A DNA stretch of 64,000 nucleotides. Origin: Bradyrhizobium liaoningense. Its GTDB lineage: Bacteria > Pseudomonadota > Alphaproteobacteria > Rhizobiales > Xanthobacteraceae. The notes under the pieces are model-generated. The model ran no database searches. It was not told the origin of the DNA and saw only the letters and a program-made list of their open reading frames with translations. The stretch's first letter is position 1. Each line of letters begins with the position of its first letter. Of the stretch, positions 52,949 through 61,266 are shown piece after piece. The stretch covers positions 372,001 through 436,000 of the forward strand of contig NZ_JAFCJS010000006.1 in NCBI RefSeq assembly GCF_018130825.1, in the 5' to 3' direction. A program made the position numbers and the translations under genes.

Positions 52949-53548
52949 TCAAAATTCCCGATAGTCGCGTTGCAAATAAACTTGCCTTTCGCTGGACAAG
53001 CGATCTGAGACTGCGTTGAGGAAGTCACACGTTGTCAACACCAATGATCTAACCCTGATCAAGCTGAGTGGATCTTTTTCGCTGCGTATCAAGATAACCG
53101 GCTCTGTCGATTCAACGGGTTTTCGACGACGTTTTTGAATAAGCAGCAGCAAGTCATCGGTCGAGGATACCAGCAGATGCTCAAAGTCATCCGACGACCG
53201 GCAGATTCGCAGTTCTGCGGAGTGCAGTATCCTGCTCAAGGTCTGATAAAGCGTGATTGTCTCTGTCTCTTCCACGAAAAAAGGCGCGGTTGGTGGCGAC
53301 AAGAATTTGCACAACGGGATCACTCTTGCGCGCATGTCCTTTACCGCATCGCATGCTTCAGCAAAGTTTCGCGTTGATGCAGCAAAAACCAAGAGGTCGC
53401 GTCTAAACAAGAGTTCCGCAACTTGATCGACGTCATCCTCGACGTCATGACCGTCGCCAAGATTGCGGGACCTAGTGGACGCGAACGCATGCAATCGAGT
53501 GAGAGATTCAATTACCTGATCGTAGAGGAAAATTAGCTCGCGGCTCAT
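52949..53548 (-). CDS. Hypothetical protein, all-helical
   Basis: 199 residues starting MSRELIFLYDQVIESLTRLH. No motif, signal peptide or membrane span recognised. The middle has an RRKPVESTEPVILIR basic loop. It is mainly alpha-helical by eye. It ends 33 bp before the SRAP remnant and starts 10 bp after the GNAT gene stop, so it belongs to the same minus-strand operon. Function unknown. Confidence 0.65.
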   Translation of the reverse strand: MSRELIFLYDQVIESLTRLHAFASTRSRNLGDGHDVEDDVDQVAELLFRRDLLVFAASTRNFAEACDAVKDMRARVIPLCKFLSPPTAPFFVEETETITLYQTLSRILHSAELRICRSSDDFEHLLVSSTDDLLLLIQKRRRKPVESTEPVILIRSEKDPLSLIRVRSLVLTTCDFLNAVSDRLSSERQVYLQRDYREF

Positions 53549-53558
53549 GGTGACGACC

Positions 53559-54260
53559 TCAAACCTTTGTCAAGCGCGAGTCTCCCTCAGGCGTGGGCGA
53601 CATTTCCCAGCGGAGTTTGGTGCGGTTTCCGTCACTATCGGTTTCAACAAACCCAAAGCGCCGAAAGCGTTCAACCATCGAACTCTTGTTATCTGATCGG
53701 ACGTCGGTGATTATCGGCGCACCGATTTCCTTCAACTTCGATATCAGAGCCGATGAGACGTGCTGACCACGAGCGGCTTTGGAAACGCCAAGATAGACTA
53801 GCGAAAGGGTTTCCTTGTCGTGTGGCTCGGCCAGTGCGTAGCCCACGATGTTGCCATGTGCATCGACCGCGATCAATGACTGACCACTCGCTACATATCG
53901 GGCGATGTATGCTGTGGTTTGCGGACGAACGGCTGTCGGGACCTCTCGGGCTACCTCTGCGAAAACCAGCAGAATACCAACCTCGTCGTCGGGAATAGCA
54001 ATTCGATAGACCACATTTCCGGTCATCGTTGCGGCAGGACCGAATTCGGTGAAGCCTCCGAGTTGTTCAACTGGAATTAAATCTAAGATCCCACCGATTG
54101 CCGTGCGCTCACCCTCCACAATTAGGTTGGCGATCACGCCGCCTCCTGGGCGAGAATCTTGACGCTGGTAGACGATAGTGCCACGGAGGTCCTTGATAGT
54201 TGACTTGGCTGTCTCGATACCTTCCAGAGTAATTTTAGGCGCGCGCAACATTACCCGCAT
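53559..54260 (-). CDS. GNAT-family N-acetyltransferase domain protein with unknown N-terminal domain
   Basis: 233 residues. The C-terminal ~130 residues have GNAT features: SLIAVDAHGNIVGYALAEP (beta strands 2-4), LVYLGVSKAARGQHVSSAL (acetyl-CoA loop with degenerate R-G-Q-H-V), and ITDVRSDNKSSMVERFRRFG. The first ~100 residues (APKITLEGIETAKSTIKDL) have no known match. It begins three bases after the zinc-ribbon gene, which shows coupling. The substrate is unknown; toxins of the TacT type, RimI-like and small-molecule acetylases are all possible. Confidence 0.7.
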   Translation of the reverse strand: MRVMLRAPKITLEGIETAKSTIKDLRGTIVYQRQDSRPGGGVIANLIVEGERTAIGGILDLIPVEQLGGFTEFGPAATMTGNVVYRIAIPDDEVGILLVFAEVAREVPTAVRPQTTAYIARYVASGQSLIAVDAHGNIVGYALAEPHDKETLSLVYLGVSKAARGQHVSSALISKLKEIGAPIITDVRSDNKSSMVERFRRFGFVETDSDGNRTKLRWEMSPTPEGDSRLTKV

Positions 54261-54263
54261 TGG

Positions 54264-54677
54264 TTATCGCTCCCCCGGCCACCACGTTGACGGCGGACTG
54301 CCCGCCGAAATCTTCGTCGGTCGCAGCGCGACCAGTTGGCTGCGCTTGTATGGATAGCCGCGAACCTGCGAACAGTCCTTGCAGCGCATGTAGCGCTCCA
54401 GTTCGTGGATCTGCGTTGCCTTCGGAGGTCGGACGATGTCTAGAGTAATGGTCTGGTTGATATCGCAGCCGAGGCACCGGACTTCCAGATAGCCGTAACC
54501 GGCGTTGAGCGCGTCCCCCAGCGTTGGCGATGGCTGCGCATGTCCTTGAAATCCGAGCATGCGGGCGTTCCAGACTTCGCAGGACAGCAGGTCGGCTTTC
54601 TCACGCGCTTCCGGCGCCTGCTCAGCCGCTGCCTTGACGGACGCGCCGTAGATACTCTCGCGAGATTTGGTGCCCAT
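54264..54677 (-). CDS. Zinc-ribbon hypothetical protein
   Basis: 137 residues from MGTKSRESIYGASV. Two CxxC knuckles, VRCLGCDIN and MRCKDCSQV, about 30 residues apart form a likely zinc ribbon. A conserved N-terminal helix contains KAAAEQAPEAREKADLLSCE. This protein type appears, from memory, in many Bradyrhizobium islands, usually near other small genes. It is the first gene of the minus-strand cargo block and divergent from the McrB-like gene (207-bp gap), so it could be a regulator of the defence genes. Starts further upstream are possible; no clear ribosome-binding site is visible. Confidence 0.65.
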   Translation of the reverse strand: MGTKSRESIYGASVKAAAEQAPEAREKADLLSCEVWNARMLGFQGHAQPSPTLGDALNAGYGYLEVRCLGCDINQTITLDIVRPPKATQIHELERYMRCKDCSQVRGYPYKRSQLVALRPTKISAGSPPSTWWPGER

Positions 54678-54883
54678 ACGACAGAGAATCGCCGGGCTCG
54701 GCCAAGCGGGCAAGCCGCTATGGATTGTGGTGGACAACATTGCATGCACAACGGGAAGTGGTGCAGCGCCCCGACAGAACTATCAGCGTGTGACCCCTTG
54801 CATAAACTCTGCCGGCGCTTGGTTGACACGCTCGGCCTTGCTATGGGTTTACCCAAAGAAGCCGATTGGAGGGGGGGCAAGTC

Positions 54884-57445
54884 ATGCCGCTAACCGCACT
54901 AAGCGAAAGATCTGCCGTCCTTAGCGCCATTGCCGAATATGACGACCTTGGGCAGCAGGCATTCCTCGCTCGCTACGGCTACGGTCCAAGTCGAACGTAT
55001 TTTCTAGAGCATAACGGAAGGGAGTACGACAGCAAGGCCATCGTCGGCGTTGCAGTTGGCAAGCAGTTCCCGGCAGAGGGGCCGCTCAGGTCTGATCAGT
55101 TCAGCGGAGGTGATGCAACTGTGCGAGCCAAGCTTGAGGCCCTAGGCTTTCGAGTAAGAGCTTTCTCAGAGCCATCACGGGTCCAAATCCACTTCAAAGA
55201 TGTCGAACTACTGCGCCTGAGCCGAGACCGCGATAGATACGCCGACATCTCCTCCGAAGAGCGCGCTGCGTACGAGCGGATCCATGCTGCGCTTGGGCAA
55301 CTGGGACGCCTGGTTCAGGAAGAGCTGGGTGCCGCCGACTATGACCTTCGCCTTACCTCGGGCTTTCATTTGAGGAGCGGTGTCCGAGGCGCGCTCCCCA
55401 AAGACCTCTGGTTTGGCGTCTATCGCCGGCAGAATGCCACAGAATTCCTGGGCAATCCTCAGTTGTTCGCGATTGTGTCCGGTAGAGGCGTCGAACTGGG
55501 CTTCTACATGTCAACCCATCCCTCCGATTTTTCTAATTCGGACCTTAAGGCCAGGCTTCGAGCAGCAGCCCCCGCCATTTATCGGCAATTGCCCGATCCC
55601 GGCAGCACCGCCGCAGTTGGGCTGGAACGCTCGCTCGGCAGTCAGTGGGATCTTCGCCGAAAGACTAGGCTTGAGCCGGGGCGTCGCGAATTCGATGACC
55701 TATCGACATGGCTTCGCTACTTCAAGTCTCCCGCAGGTGCTCAAGAAGGCGGAGGAGGAATCACCCGATGGTTTACTGGAGAGGACCTTGATGCAGTGGA
55801 CTTTTCAACAGTCGTCCGCGACATGGCGGGCACCTTTCGGCCGCTCATGTCATCCATCCGAGCAACAGCAGATCATCAGCCCCCTCTAATTCCTGATGAG
55901 CCAGCGAGAGTGGGGCGGTCTTTCGCAACACTCTTCAACGAGATGGCCCAGAAATTTGGTGCCGCCCGACAGCGGCCCTTTGGACAGGTTCCTGATCTCT
56001 GGAATCTGATGGAGGAAATCCAAACTCGACTCGATAATCTGGCAAGCGTTGCGAAACGTCCGCACATCACCACCCAGTGGAGTCTCGGGAAAGGAGTGTG
56101 GGCTAGTGTACCTTGGATCGCCCTCCTCAATCGAGAGGTGACGACTAGTACCCAATCTGGAATCTATGTCGCATTTCTTGTTTCCGAGGACCTCTCTAGG
56201 ATCTATGCAACGCTCATTCAGGGTATGACTCATCTTGCCAATGAACTCGGTCGAAGCGCCGCCGTTCGGACGTTAGGTGAGCGGTCTGAAAGCTACCAAG
56301 GACAGATCGGCTGGGTGACAGAAAGCGGCATTAAGCTTGGCAGTGATATCGATCTAAAGACTGACAAATGGAGGGTCCGACAGTATAAGGCCGGTACCAT
56401 AGCGTACGAGCTTTTTGACTTTCGCGATCTGCCGTCTGACGACCAGTTCGAAGAAGTTCTGGAAGTGCTATTGAAGGCGTATGACCAAATCGTGGGTACC
56501 CGGCCTGGGCCGGCCGCACAAGATCTCACGTCGCCACCGGACTCCGCCCCGCTACCAGTCGAGGAAGAGATTTACTCACTTCAAGACGCCATGTCGGGCG
56601 TATTCATGTCCCAAGAAGAAGTCGAGAGGATCCTTGCGGTCTGGCGATCTAAGAAAAACATCATCCTCCAAGGAGCGCCCGGCGTGGGCAAGTCGTTTAT
56701 CGCCAAGCGACTTGCATTCGCTTTGATGGGGTACAACGCTCCTAGTCGCATCGAGGCCGTACAATTCCACCAATCCTATGCATACGAGGATTTCGTCCAA
56801 GGCTATCGCCCTACCTCCGCCGGAGGCTTTGAGCTGAGAGACGGCGTTTTCTTGCGCTTCTGCCAAGCTGCGATCTCTGATCCGAGCAGGCATTACGTAC
56901 TCATCATCGATGAGATCAACCGTGGCAACCTGTCCAAAATATTTGGAGAGTTGATGCTCCTAATCGAACAGGACAAGAGGGATCCCGGTTGGGCAACCCG
57001 GTTGACTTACGCCCGTCACAACGACCGGAAATTCTATGTACCGGAGAACCTCTTCATTATCGGCATGATGAACACGGCCGACCGATCCCTCTCCATGGTT
57101 GACTATGCGCTCCGCCGCCGGTTTGCGTTCGTAACGTTGCCCCCGCAGTTTTCGTCACCTCAGTTCAGTGAACATTTGCTGACTGCTGATATTCCACAGG
57201 TCATCATAGATCGCATTACATCGCGGATGATTGAGTTGAATGAAGCGATTGCCAACGACACCGTCAATCTGGGTCCGGGATTCCAAATCGGTCACAGTTT
57301 CTTTGTGCCCGACGACGAGAACGCCTATTCGGAGGGGTGGTATGAAATGATCGTCGAAACAGAGATCCGGCCCCTTCTTGAAGAATACTGGTTTGATGAG
57401 CCGAAGAAAGCAGCGGATTGGCGAGAACGATTGCTATCGGTTTGA
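54884..57445 (+). CDS. McrB-like AAA+ GTPase/ATPase with ScoMcrA-type and DUF3578 N-terminal domains
   Basis: 853 residues from MPLTALSERS, with ggaggggggg upstream. Domains in order: residues 10-95, a ScoMcrA-like head (EYDDLGQQAFLARYGYGPSR, YDSKAIVGVAVG); 104-325, a domain of unknown type (FKDVELLRLSRDRDRYADIS); 346-475, a DUF3578/MrcB N-like domain (GKGVWASVPWIALLN); and 575-770, an AAA+ domain with Walker A GAPGVGKS (597-604), VLIIDEINR (672-680) and MMNTADRS. It is the motor of a modification-dependent restriction system that loads the McrC nuclease. The extra N-terminal part probably recognises modified DNA. It is three bases from the McrC gene. Confidence 0.9.
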   Translation: MPLTALSERSAVLSAIAEYDDLGQQAFLARYGYGPSRTYFLEHNGREYDSKAIVGVAVGKQFPAEGPLRSDQFSGGDATVRAKLEALGFRVRAFSEPSRVQIHFKDVELLRLSRDRDRYADISSEERAAYERIHAALGQLGRLVQEELGAADYDLRLTSGFHLRSGVRGALPKDLWFGVYRRQNATEFLGNPQLFAIVSGRGVELGFYMSTHPSDFSNSDLKARLRAAAPAIYRQLPDPGSTAAVGLERSLGSQWDLRRKTRLEPGRREFDDLSTWLRYFKSPAGAQEGGGGITRWFTGEDLDAVDFSTVVRDMAGTFRPLMSSIRATADHQPPLIPDEPARVGRSFATLFNEMAQKFGAARQRPFGQVPDLWNLMEEIQTRLDNLASVAKRPHITTQWSLGKGVWASVPWIALLNREVTTSTQSGIYVAFLVSEDLSRIYATLIQGMTHLANELGRSAAVRTLGERSESYQGQIGWVTESGIKLGSDIDLKTDKWRVRQYKAGTIAYELFDFRDLPSDDQFEEVLEVLLKAYDQIVGTRPGPAAQDLTSPPDSAPLPVEEEIYSLQDAMSGVFMSQEEVERILAVWRSKKNIILQGAPGVGKSFIAKRLAFALMGYNAPSRIEAVQFHQSYAYEDFVQGYRPTSAGGFELRDGVFLRFCQAAISDPSRHYVLIIDEINRGNLSKIFGELMLLIEQDKRDPGWATRLTYARHNDRKFYVPENLFIIGMMNTADRSLSMVDYALRRRFAFVTLPPQFSSPQFSEHLLTADIPQVIIDRITSRMIELNEAIANDTVNLGPGFQIGHSFFVPDDENAYSEGWYEMIVETEIRPLLEEYWFDEPKKAADWRERLLSV

Positions 57446-57448
57446 GCC

Positions 57449-58507
57449 GTGACAATTCCTATTCGAAACCTCTATTACCTCTTTTGCTACGCGTGGGAGC
57501 GATTTCCGGAGGGTGGATCCACGGAAGTCGGAATCGACGATTGCCCGGATCTTCCAAATCTTTTTGCCCGCGTGCTGATCAACGGCGTGCGTCGCCTCCT
57601 GCGAAGAGGTCTCGACCGGGGTTATATAGGCTTTGAGGAAGAACTGCGATCTCCTCGCGGGCGCCTTCTCATTAATCGCTCCATCAAAGAGCTGACGCTC
57701 CAAAGAGGCGCTGTCTGTTGTCAGATCGATGAACTTTGCAGTGACGTTCTACACAACCAGATCATAAAATCGACGGCCATTATGCTGGCCAACCATCGCC
57801 AGATCAAATCCTCGCTCGCGCATGAGCTACGTCTGATCTGGCGGAAAATGGAAGGAGTGTCAGTTCTTAGGCTGAGACCTAGTCTCTTCCGGAGCGTTCA
57901 GCTTTCTCGAAACAACGCCCAGTATTCGTCTCTCATGAGACTGTGCGAATTTGTTTGCCGCGCGATGCTACCTGATGAGCACGGTTCAGGCGGTCGATTT
58001 TCTGACATTTTGCGCGACGAAGAACTTATGTCGCGTGTCTTCGAAGATTTCTTGCGAAATTTCTACTACTATGAACAGAACGTGTTTGCCGTCCGCCGCG
58101 AGGACATGCGATGGCGGCTCGATGCGGGGCTGGGAGGAGATCCTAATCTCGTACCGCTTATGCGGACTGACATAGTACTGCGATCTCCGCGCAGCACGTT
58201 CGTCATGGATGCGAAGTTTTATGCAGATCCATTCCCGAGATCTTCCGGAACACCGAAAATCAGATCAAGCCATCTTTATCAGCTATTCGCCTACATGAAG
58301 CATGCATCAGACAGAGGAGCGCCGGGGCTGCCTGTTCGCGGCGCGCTCGTCTACGCCGCGCCAAGTGACGGATGTCTGCATAGGTATCTTATGGACGGAC
58401 ACGAGGTCGCGGTTGCTGCAATTGACTTATCCAGACCCTGGAAAGAGGTGCACTCAGCACTCATGAGCGTACTTGAGGGGTCTGCACATCCAAACTTGCT
58501 CTCGTGA
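57449..58507 (+). CDS. mcrC: McrC-like PD-(D/E)XK nuclease
   Basis: 352 residues with GTG start three bases after the McrB-like stop. The N terminus RNLYYLFCYAWERF is characteristic of McrC. The nuclease core has MRTDIVLRSPRS (Asp241) and FVMDAKFY (Asp254, Lys256), with Glu200 in VFEDFL as the helix residue. It pairs with the McrB-like motor to cut DNA carrying modified bases, restricting phages with modified DNA (type IV restriction). The product is a little shorter than many McrC proteins but all core motifs are present. It is coupled with the motor gene. Confidence 0.9.
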   Translation: MTIPIRNLYYLFCYAWERFPEGGSTEVGIDDCPDLPNLFARVLINGVRRLLRRGLDRGYIGFEEELRSPRGRLLINRSIKELTLQRGAVCCQIDELCSDVLHNQIIKSTAIMLANHRQIKSSLAHELRLIWRKMEGVSVLRLRPSLFRSVQLSRNNAQYSSLMRLCEFVCRAMLPDEHGSGGRFSDILRDEELMSRVFEDFLRNFYYYEQNVFAVRREDMRWRLDAGLGGDPNLVPLMRTDIVLRSPRSTFVMDAKFYADPFPRSSGTPKIRSSHLYQLFAYMKHASDRGAPGLPVRGALVYAAPSDGCLHRYLMDGHEVAVAAIDLSRPWKEVHSALMSVLEGSAHPNLLS

Positions 58508-58691
58508 TAGGGAGCAAGCGTCGCACCGTAGTAGCTGCTTATTGACCTGAGTGGCATTTCCGCGCCGTCCAGCATCTCGTCGCCTGTGAATTACTGGGAC
58601 AACTTGGCTACAGCGCTCGCCAAACGCGTGTAGGTGCTAATGCTAAACGCATCACGCGAATCGCCAGAGCGTCCTCAGCCTCAAACTTCAG

Positions 58692-60125
58692 ATGCCGAAG
58701 ATATCGAAATTTTTCGGACTTAACCGCGCGCAGACACAGCTTGATTTTGTTGATGTTGATACCGAGCAAGATCTCCCGCTCTTCCTGGACCCATACGCGT
58801 TCACTCAGTCGAATGACGCTTGGTCGATCCAATGCAATGAAGCAATCCTCTCGTTCTTCGAGGCGGTGCTTGACGCAATCCACTCCGGTGACAACGCCCG
58901 AGGGCGGACCCTACTAAACAATCTCGGCGAACCAAACGAGACCTGCTTGGGCGTATCTACCGGTGCTCCCGCAGGTCGCGGTGTTGGAAGGCAGCAGGCG
59001 GATCAACTGTTTGAAAAGATTCAGATCAGCCGAGCGGCTCAGTCGGGCTTGCTGTCTGAGTTGGCGGACTGCGAGCTATTCATCCCATTCTTTGGTGCGG
59101 ACAAGATTTCCGACGTAACGACAAACATTATTCGTCGGCATCTGATCGACTACACGGTTGCGCAGTGCGACTTGCATCGTATTCCCTTGCATGATGATGT
59201 CGCCTCGGGAATGCTTTGGGATAGCGCGGACTCACGCTGGACAAATAAATACGTCACGCTTCCCGTCATCGACGGGCGCAAAATACTGCTGGTGCCCAAA
59301 GCCAGTGTTCGCTGGAACTTAGCGTTCTCACATAGCGATTACTATAATCAGTTTGTCTTGGAGTTCTTGCAGGCTGAAAACCTGCGCCAGGGCACTGCGC
59401 TTGTCGAAACGTTGAAGAACGGTCGCCGCAGGGTTACGAAAAAGTCGCTTAAAGAGATCCATCCGCTATCGAAGGACTTCCTAGCGGCTTTCACGAACGA
59501 AAACCCGGAAGTCTTGGCCCGATACAAGCAACTGCTGAAAACACCAGATGGCGCGCGTGATCAAGACTTAGATGAAGAATTCAGCGAGACCGCCTTTGCT
59601 CAAGCGCTGATCGATCAATTGTCCGCTGTTGATGTGGGCAACGCAGCAGCGACTCGTTTCCACCACTTCATGATCGGCGCTTTGGAGTTTATCTTCTATC
59701 CGCATTTGATCTATCCAGTCCGCGAAGATGAGATAAACGAAGGAAGAAAGCGCATCGACATTTCGTATACAAACAATGCTCACGACGGTTTCTTCTTTCG
59801 CCGGAGGTCAGAGCAAAGGGCAAATGCCACAAAAATAATGGTCGAGTGCAAGAACTACCAAAAGGAAATGGCAAATCCCGAACTTGACCAGCTCGCAGGT
59901 CGCTTTTCTGACGTCCGCGGCCGGCTTGGTTTTCTCATAGGCCGAACATTCGATAATCGCGAACGCTTCATTGCCCGATGCAGGGATACGGCCCAGGCGA
60001 ACAATGGGTTTATTGTCGCCTTGGTGGACCGAGATATCATTCACTTCTTGGAACTTATACGCGACAAGAATCGCCATCAAATTGATCGAGAACTCGAACG
60101 TCGATTCGGTGAACTCACCAACTGA
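58692..60125 (+). CDS. PD-(D/E)XK-type nuclease-like protein next to McrBC
   Basis: 477 residues. The N-terminal ~300 residues (FVDVDTEQDLPLFLDPYAF, then EPNETCLGVSTGAPAGRGVG, TTNIIRRHLIDYT) form a recurrent but uncharacterised domain. The C-terminal domain has a restriction-endonuclease core: helix Glu333 (ALEFIFYPHL), Asp356 (KRIDISYT), and Glu385-x-Lys387 (IMVECKNY). Start MPKISKFFGLNR. It lies 184 bp after mcrC, on the same strand. Intact catalytic residues argue for an active nuclease. It could be a third component of the McrBC-type system or an independent defence gene; its target is unknown. Confidence 0.75.
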   Translation: MPKISKFFGLNRAQTQLDFVDVDTEQDLPLFLDPYAFTQSNDAWSIQCNEAILSFFEAVLDAIHSGDNARGRTLLNNLGEPNETCLGVSTGAPAGRGVGRQQADQLFEKIQISRAAQSGLLSELADCELFIPFFGADKISDVTTNIIRRHLIDYTVAQCDLHRIPLHDDVASGMLWDSADSRWTNKYVTLPVIDGRKILLVPKASVRWNLAFSHSDYYNQFVLEFLQAENLRQGTALVETLKNGRRRVTKKSLKEIHPLSKDFLAAFTNENPEVLARYKQLLKTPDGARDQDLDEEFSETAFAQALIDQLSAVDVGNAAATRFHHFMIGALEFIFYPHLIYPVREDEINEGRKRIDISYTNNAHDGFFFRRRSEQRANATKIMVECKNYQKEMANPELDQLAGRFSDVRGRLGFLIGRTFDNRERFIARCRDTAQANNGFIVALVDRDIIHFLELIRDKNRHQIDRELERRFGELTN

Positions 60126-60272
60126 GCTTGCGCACTTAGTTCCGCTGGGCGGACCAACGGTTCAACGGCGGCCTCCGCCTGCCAAGTAGATCCCGTTTAC
60201 TTTCACGTCACGGATTGGCGGATTAGCGTTGTACCAGGACGGTGAGCGTCATTGCCGCGAGCATCGTCTTCG

Positions 60273-60839
60273 TCATTTGTCGTCGCGCCCATCAAGAGTC
60301 CGCATTGCCGCGATCATCAGGGTCTGCCGGAAGATGCTTGTCAGCGACAGGTCCGAGTTCAGATCCACCCGTTTAGCGAACGCAGCAAGATCGGCGTCTT
60401 GATTGAAGGTGTACGCCAGACTGATGAACTGCGCAGCCTCTGCCGAACGCATCTGCTGCGCTTGAGCTTGCTTGAGCAAAGCTACTTTTTCGAGGCATTC
60501 GGAAAACGTGTCTTTGAGTCGGGACCGCGCAAATTCTTTTGACGAGAGTAGTCGGTTTAGTCGATTGGTGTCAGATGTAGTTGCTTCCGCAACGACCCAT
60601 GCATGTTCCGCCGGAGTGTTGGTCGGCACAGTGTCGAGGACCTCGCGGCAATGGGCCTCAATCTTGCGCGCCAGTTCGACCCGGTTTGCCGGGGCGAACT
60701 TCCGCTTGAAAGGCAATAAGTCACTTTGCGCGGTACGCCGCTCAGTAGCGGTCGCCTGTGCATAGGCCACTGTCGTGGCTGAAGCGATGATCAGTGCGGG
60801 CGCCGCCAGGGCGAGCCGAATCTTGGGCGCGAGGTTCAT
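60273..60839 (-). CDS. Hypothetical exported protein
   Basis: 188 residues. Sec signal peptide MNLAPKIRLALAAPALIIAS with cleavage after AYAQA. The mature part is highly helical (KIEAHCREVLDTVP, RSRLKDTFSECLEKVALLKQ) with two Cys that may pair. No family recognised. It is the last gene before the right end of the island and convergent with the nuclease gene. Confidence 0.65.
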   Translation of the reverse strand: MNLAPKIRLALAAPALIIASATTVAYAQATATERRTAQSDLLPFKRKFAPANRVELARKIEAHCREVLDTVPTNTPAEHAWVVAEATTSDTNRLNRLLSSKEFARSRLKDTFSECLEKVALLKQAQAQQMRSAEAAQFISLAYTFNQDADLAAFAKRVDLNSDLSLTSIFRQTLMIAAMRTLDGRDDK

Positions 60840-60956
60840 CGGGTGATCATCGAGAATTTTGCGCCGCTTTCAACGGCTTCCGCAGATCGCGACACAAATG
60901 CGGACACGACGCTCGGGCTGCGTTGATTTCGCTCGCTTTTTTGGCAGTCTTGACTT

Positions 60957-60970
60957 CATTGCGCAGGGAA
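60957..60970 (+). repeat. attR core (14-bp direct repeat)
   Basis: cattgcgcagggaa, identical to 42620-42633. The bases after it (ggccggatg) continue the host repeat, while the bases before it (tgactt) belong to the island. Confidence 0.85.
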
Positions 60971-61062
60971 GGCCGGATGTCCCGGCATCACCTGTGGTCG
61001 CCCCGCGTGCGTTTCTCGCGTGCGGACCTTGGGTGCCAGCCGGCGCCCGGCCTTCCCTGCGC
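60961..61062. repeat. Long hairpin of host repeat carrying the attachment core
   Basis: gcgcagggaaggccgg (60961-60976) pairs perfectly with ccggccttccctgcgc (61047-61062), 16 bp around a 70-base loop. The attachment core covers the left arm. The interval 60840-61266 contains no convincing gene. Arg-rich frames here are repeat-derived. This is the right half of the repeat split by the island. Confidence 0.75.
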
Positions 61063-61266
61063 CCTCTCTTCTCGACGAGGGTGAAACGGACAGCAAAGCT
61101 TCGGGCGTCTGCGCCGCGAGACCGAGGACGTGTGCCCGCCGCTTGCGACACCACACGGTCAGCCATCCTGCCGCGCCGCCACCAAGTTCATCTTGCACTG
61201 CGGCAGAAAAATATCGCACACTCGGCTGGACCGGGCCGCTAAGGGCGCGAGCAGGGGAGCGAGCCG

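Larger units (their letters stand above)
42620..60970. mobile_element. Integrated phage-satellite-like genomic island (~18.35 kb)
   Basis: The boundaries are a perfect 14-bp direct repeat, cattgcgcagggaa, at 42620-42633 and 60957-60970. A tyrosine integrase gene begins 148 bp inside the left end and is read inward. Next come an AlpA-like DNA-binding protein, a TOPRIM primase-helicase and a dense GGACA array. Phage-like terminase-small and prohead-protease homologues follow, and then cargo with nucleases and a McrBC-type system. No portal, major capsid, large terminase or tail gene is seen, so it is not a full prophage. The palindromic repeat families found throughout the first 41 kb are absent inside. 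Joining the outer flanks restores a continuous repeat. Confidence 0.87.

Noticed and set aside
54540-54893. Plus-strand open frame of 117 codons before the McrB-like gene
   Set aside because: Antisense to the zinc-ribbon gene and ends just inside the McrB-like start; composition is not protein-like.
60859-61242. Plus-strand open frame of 127 codons after the island
   Set aside because: It reads through the hairpin repeat. Arg-rich composition typical of repeat-derived frames.
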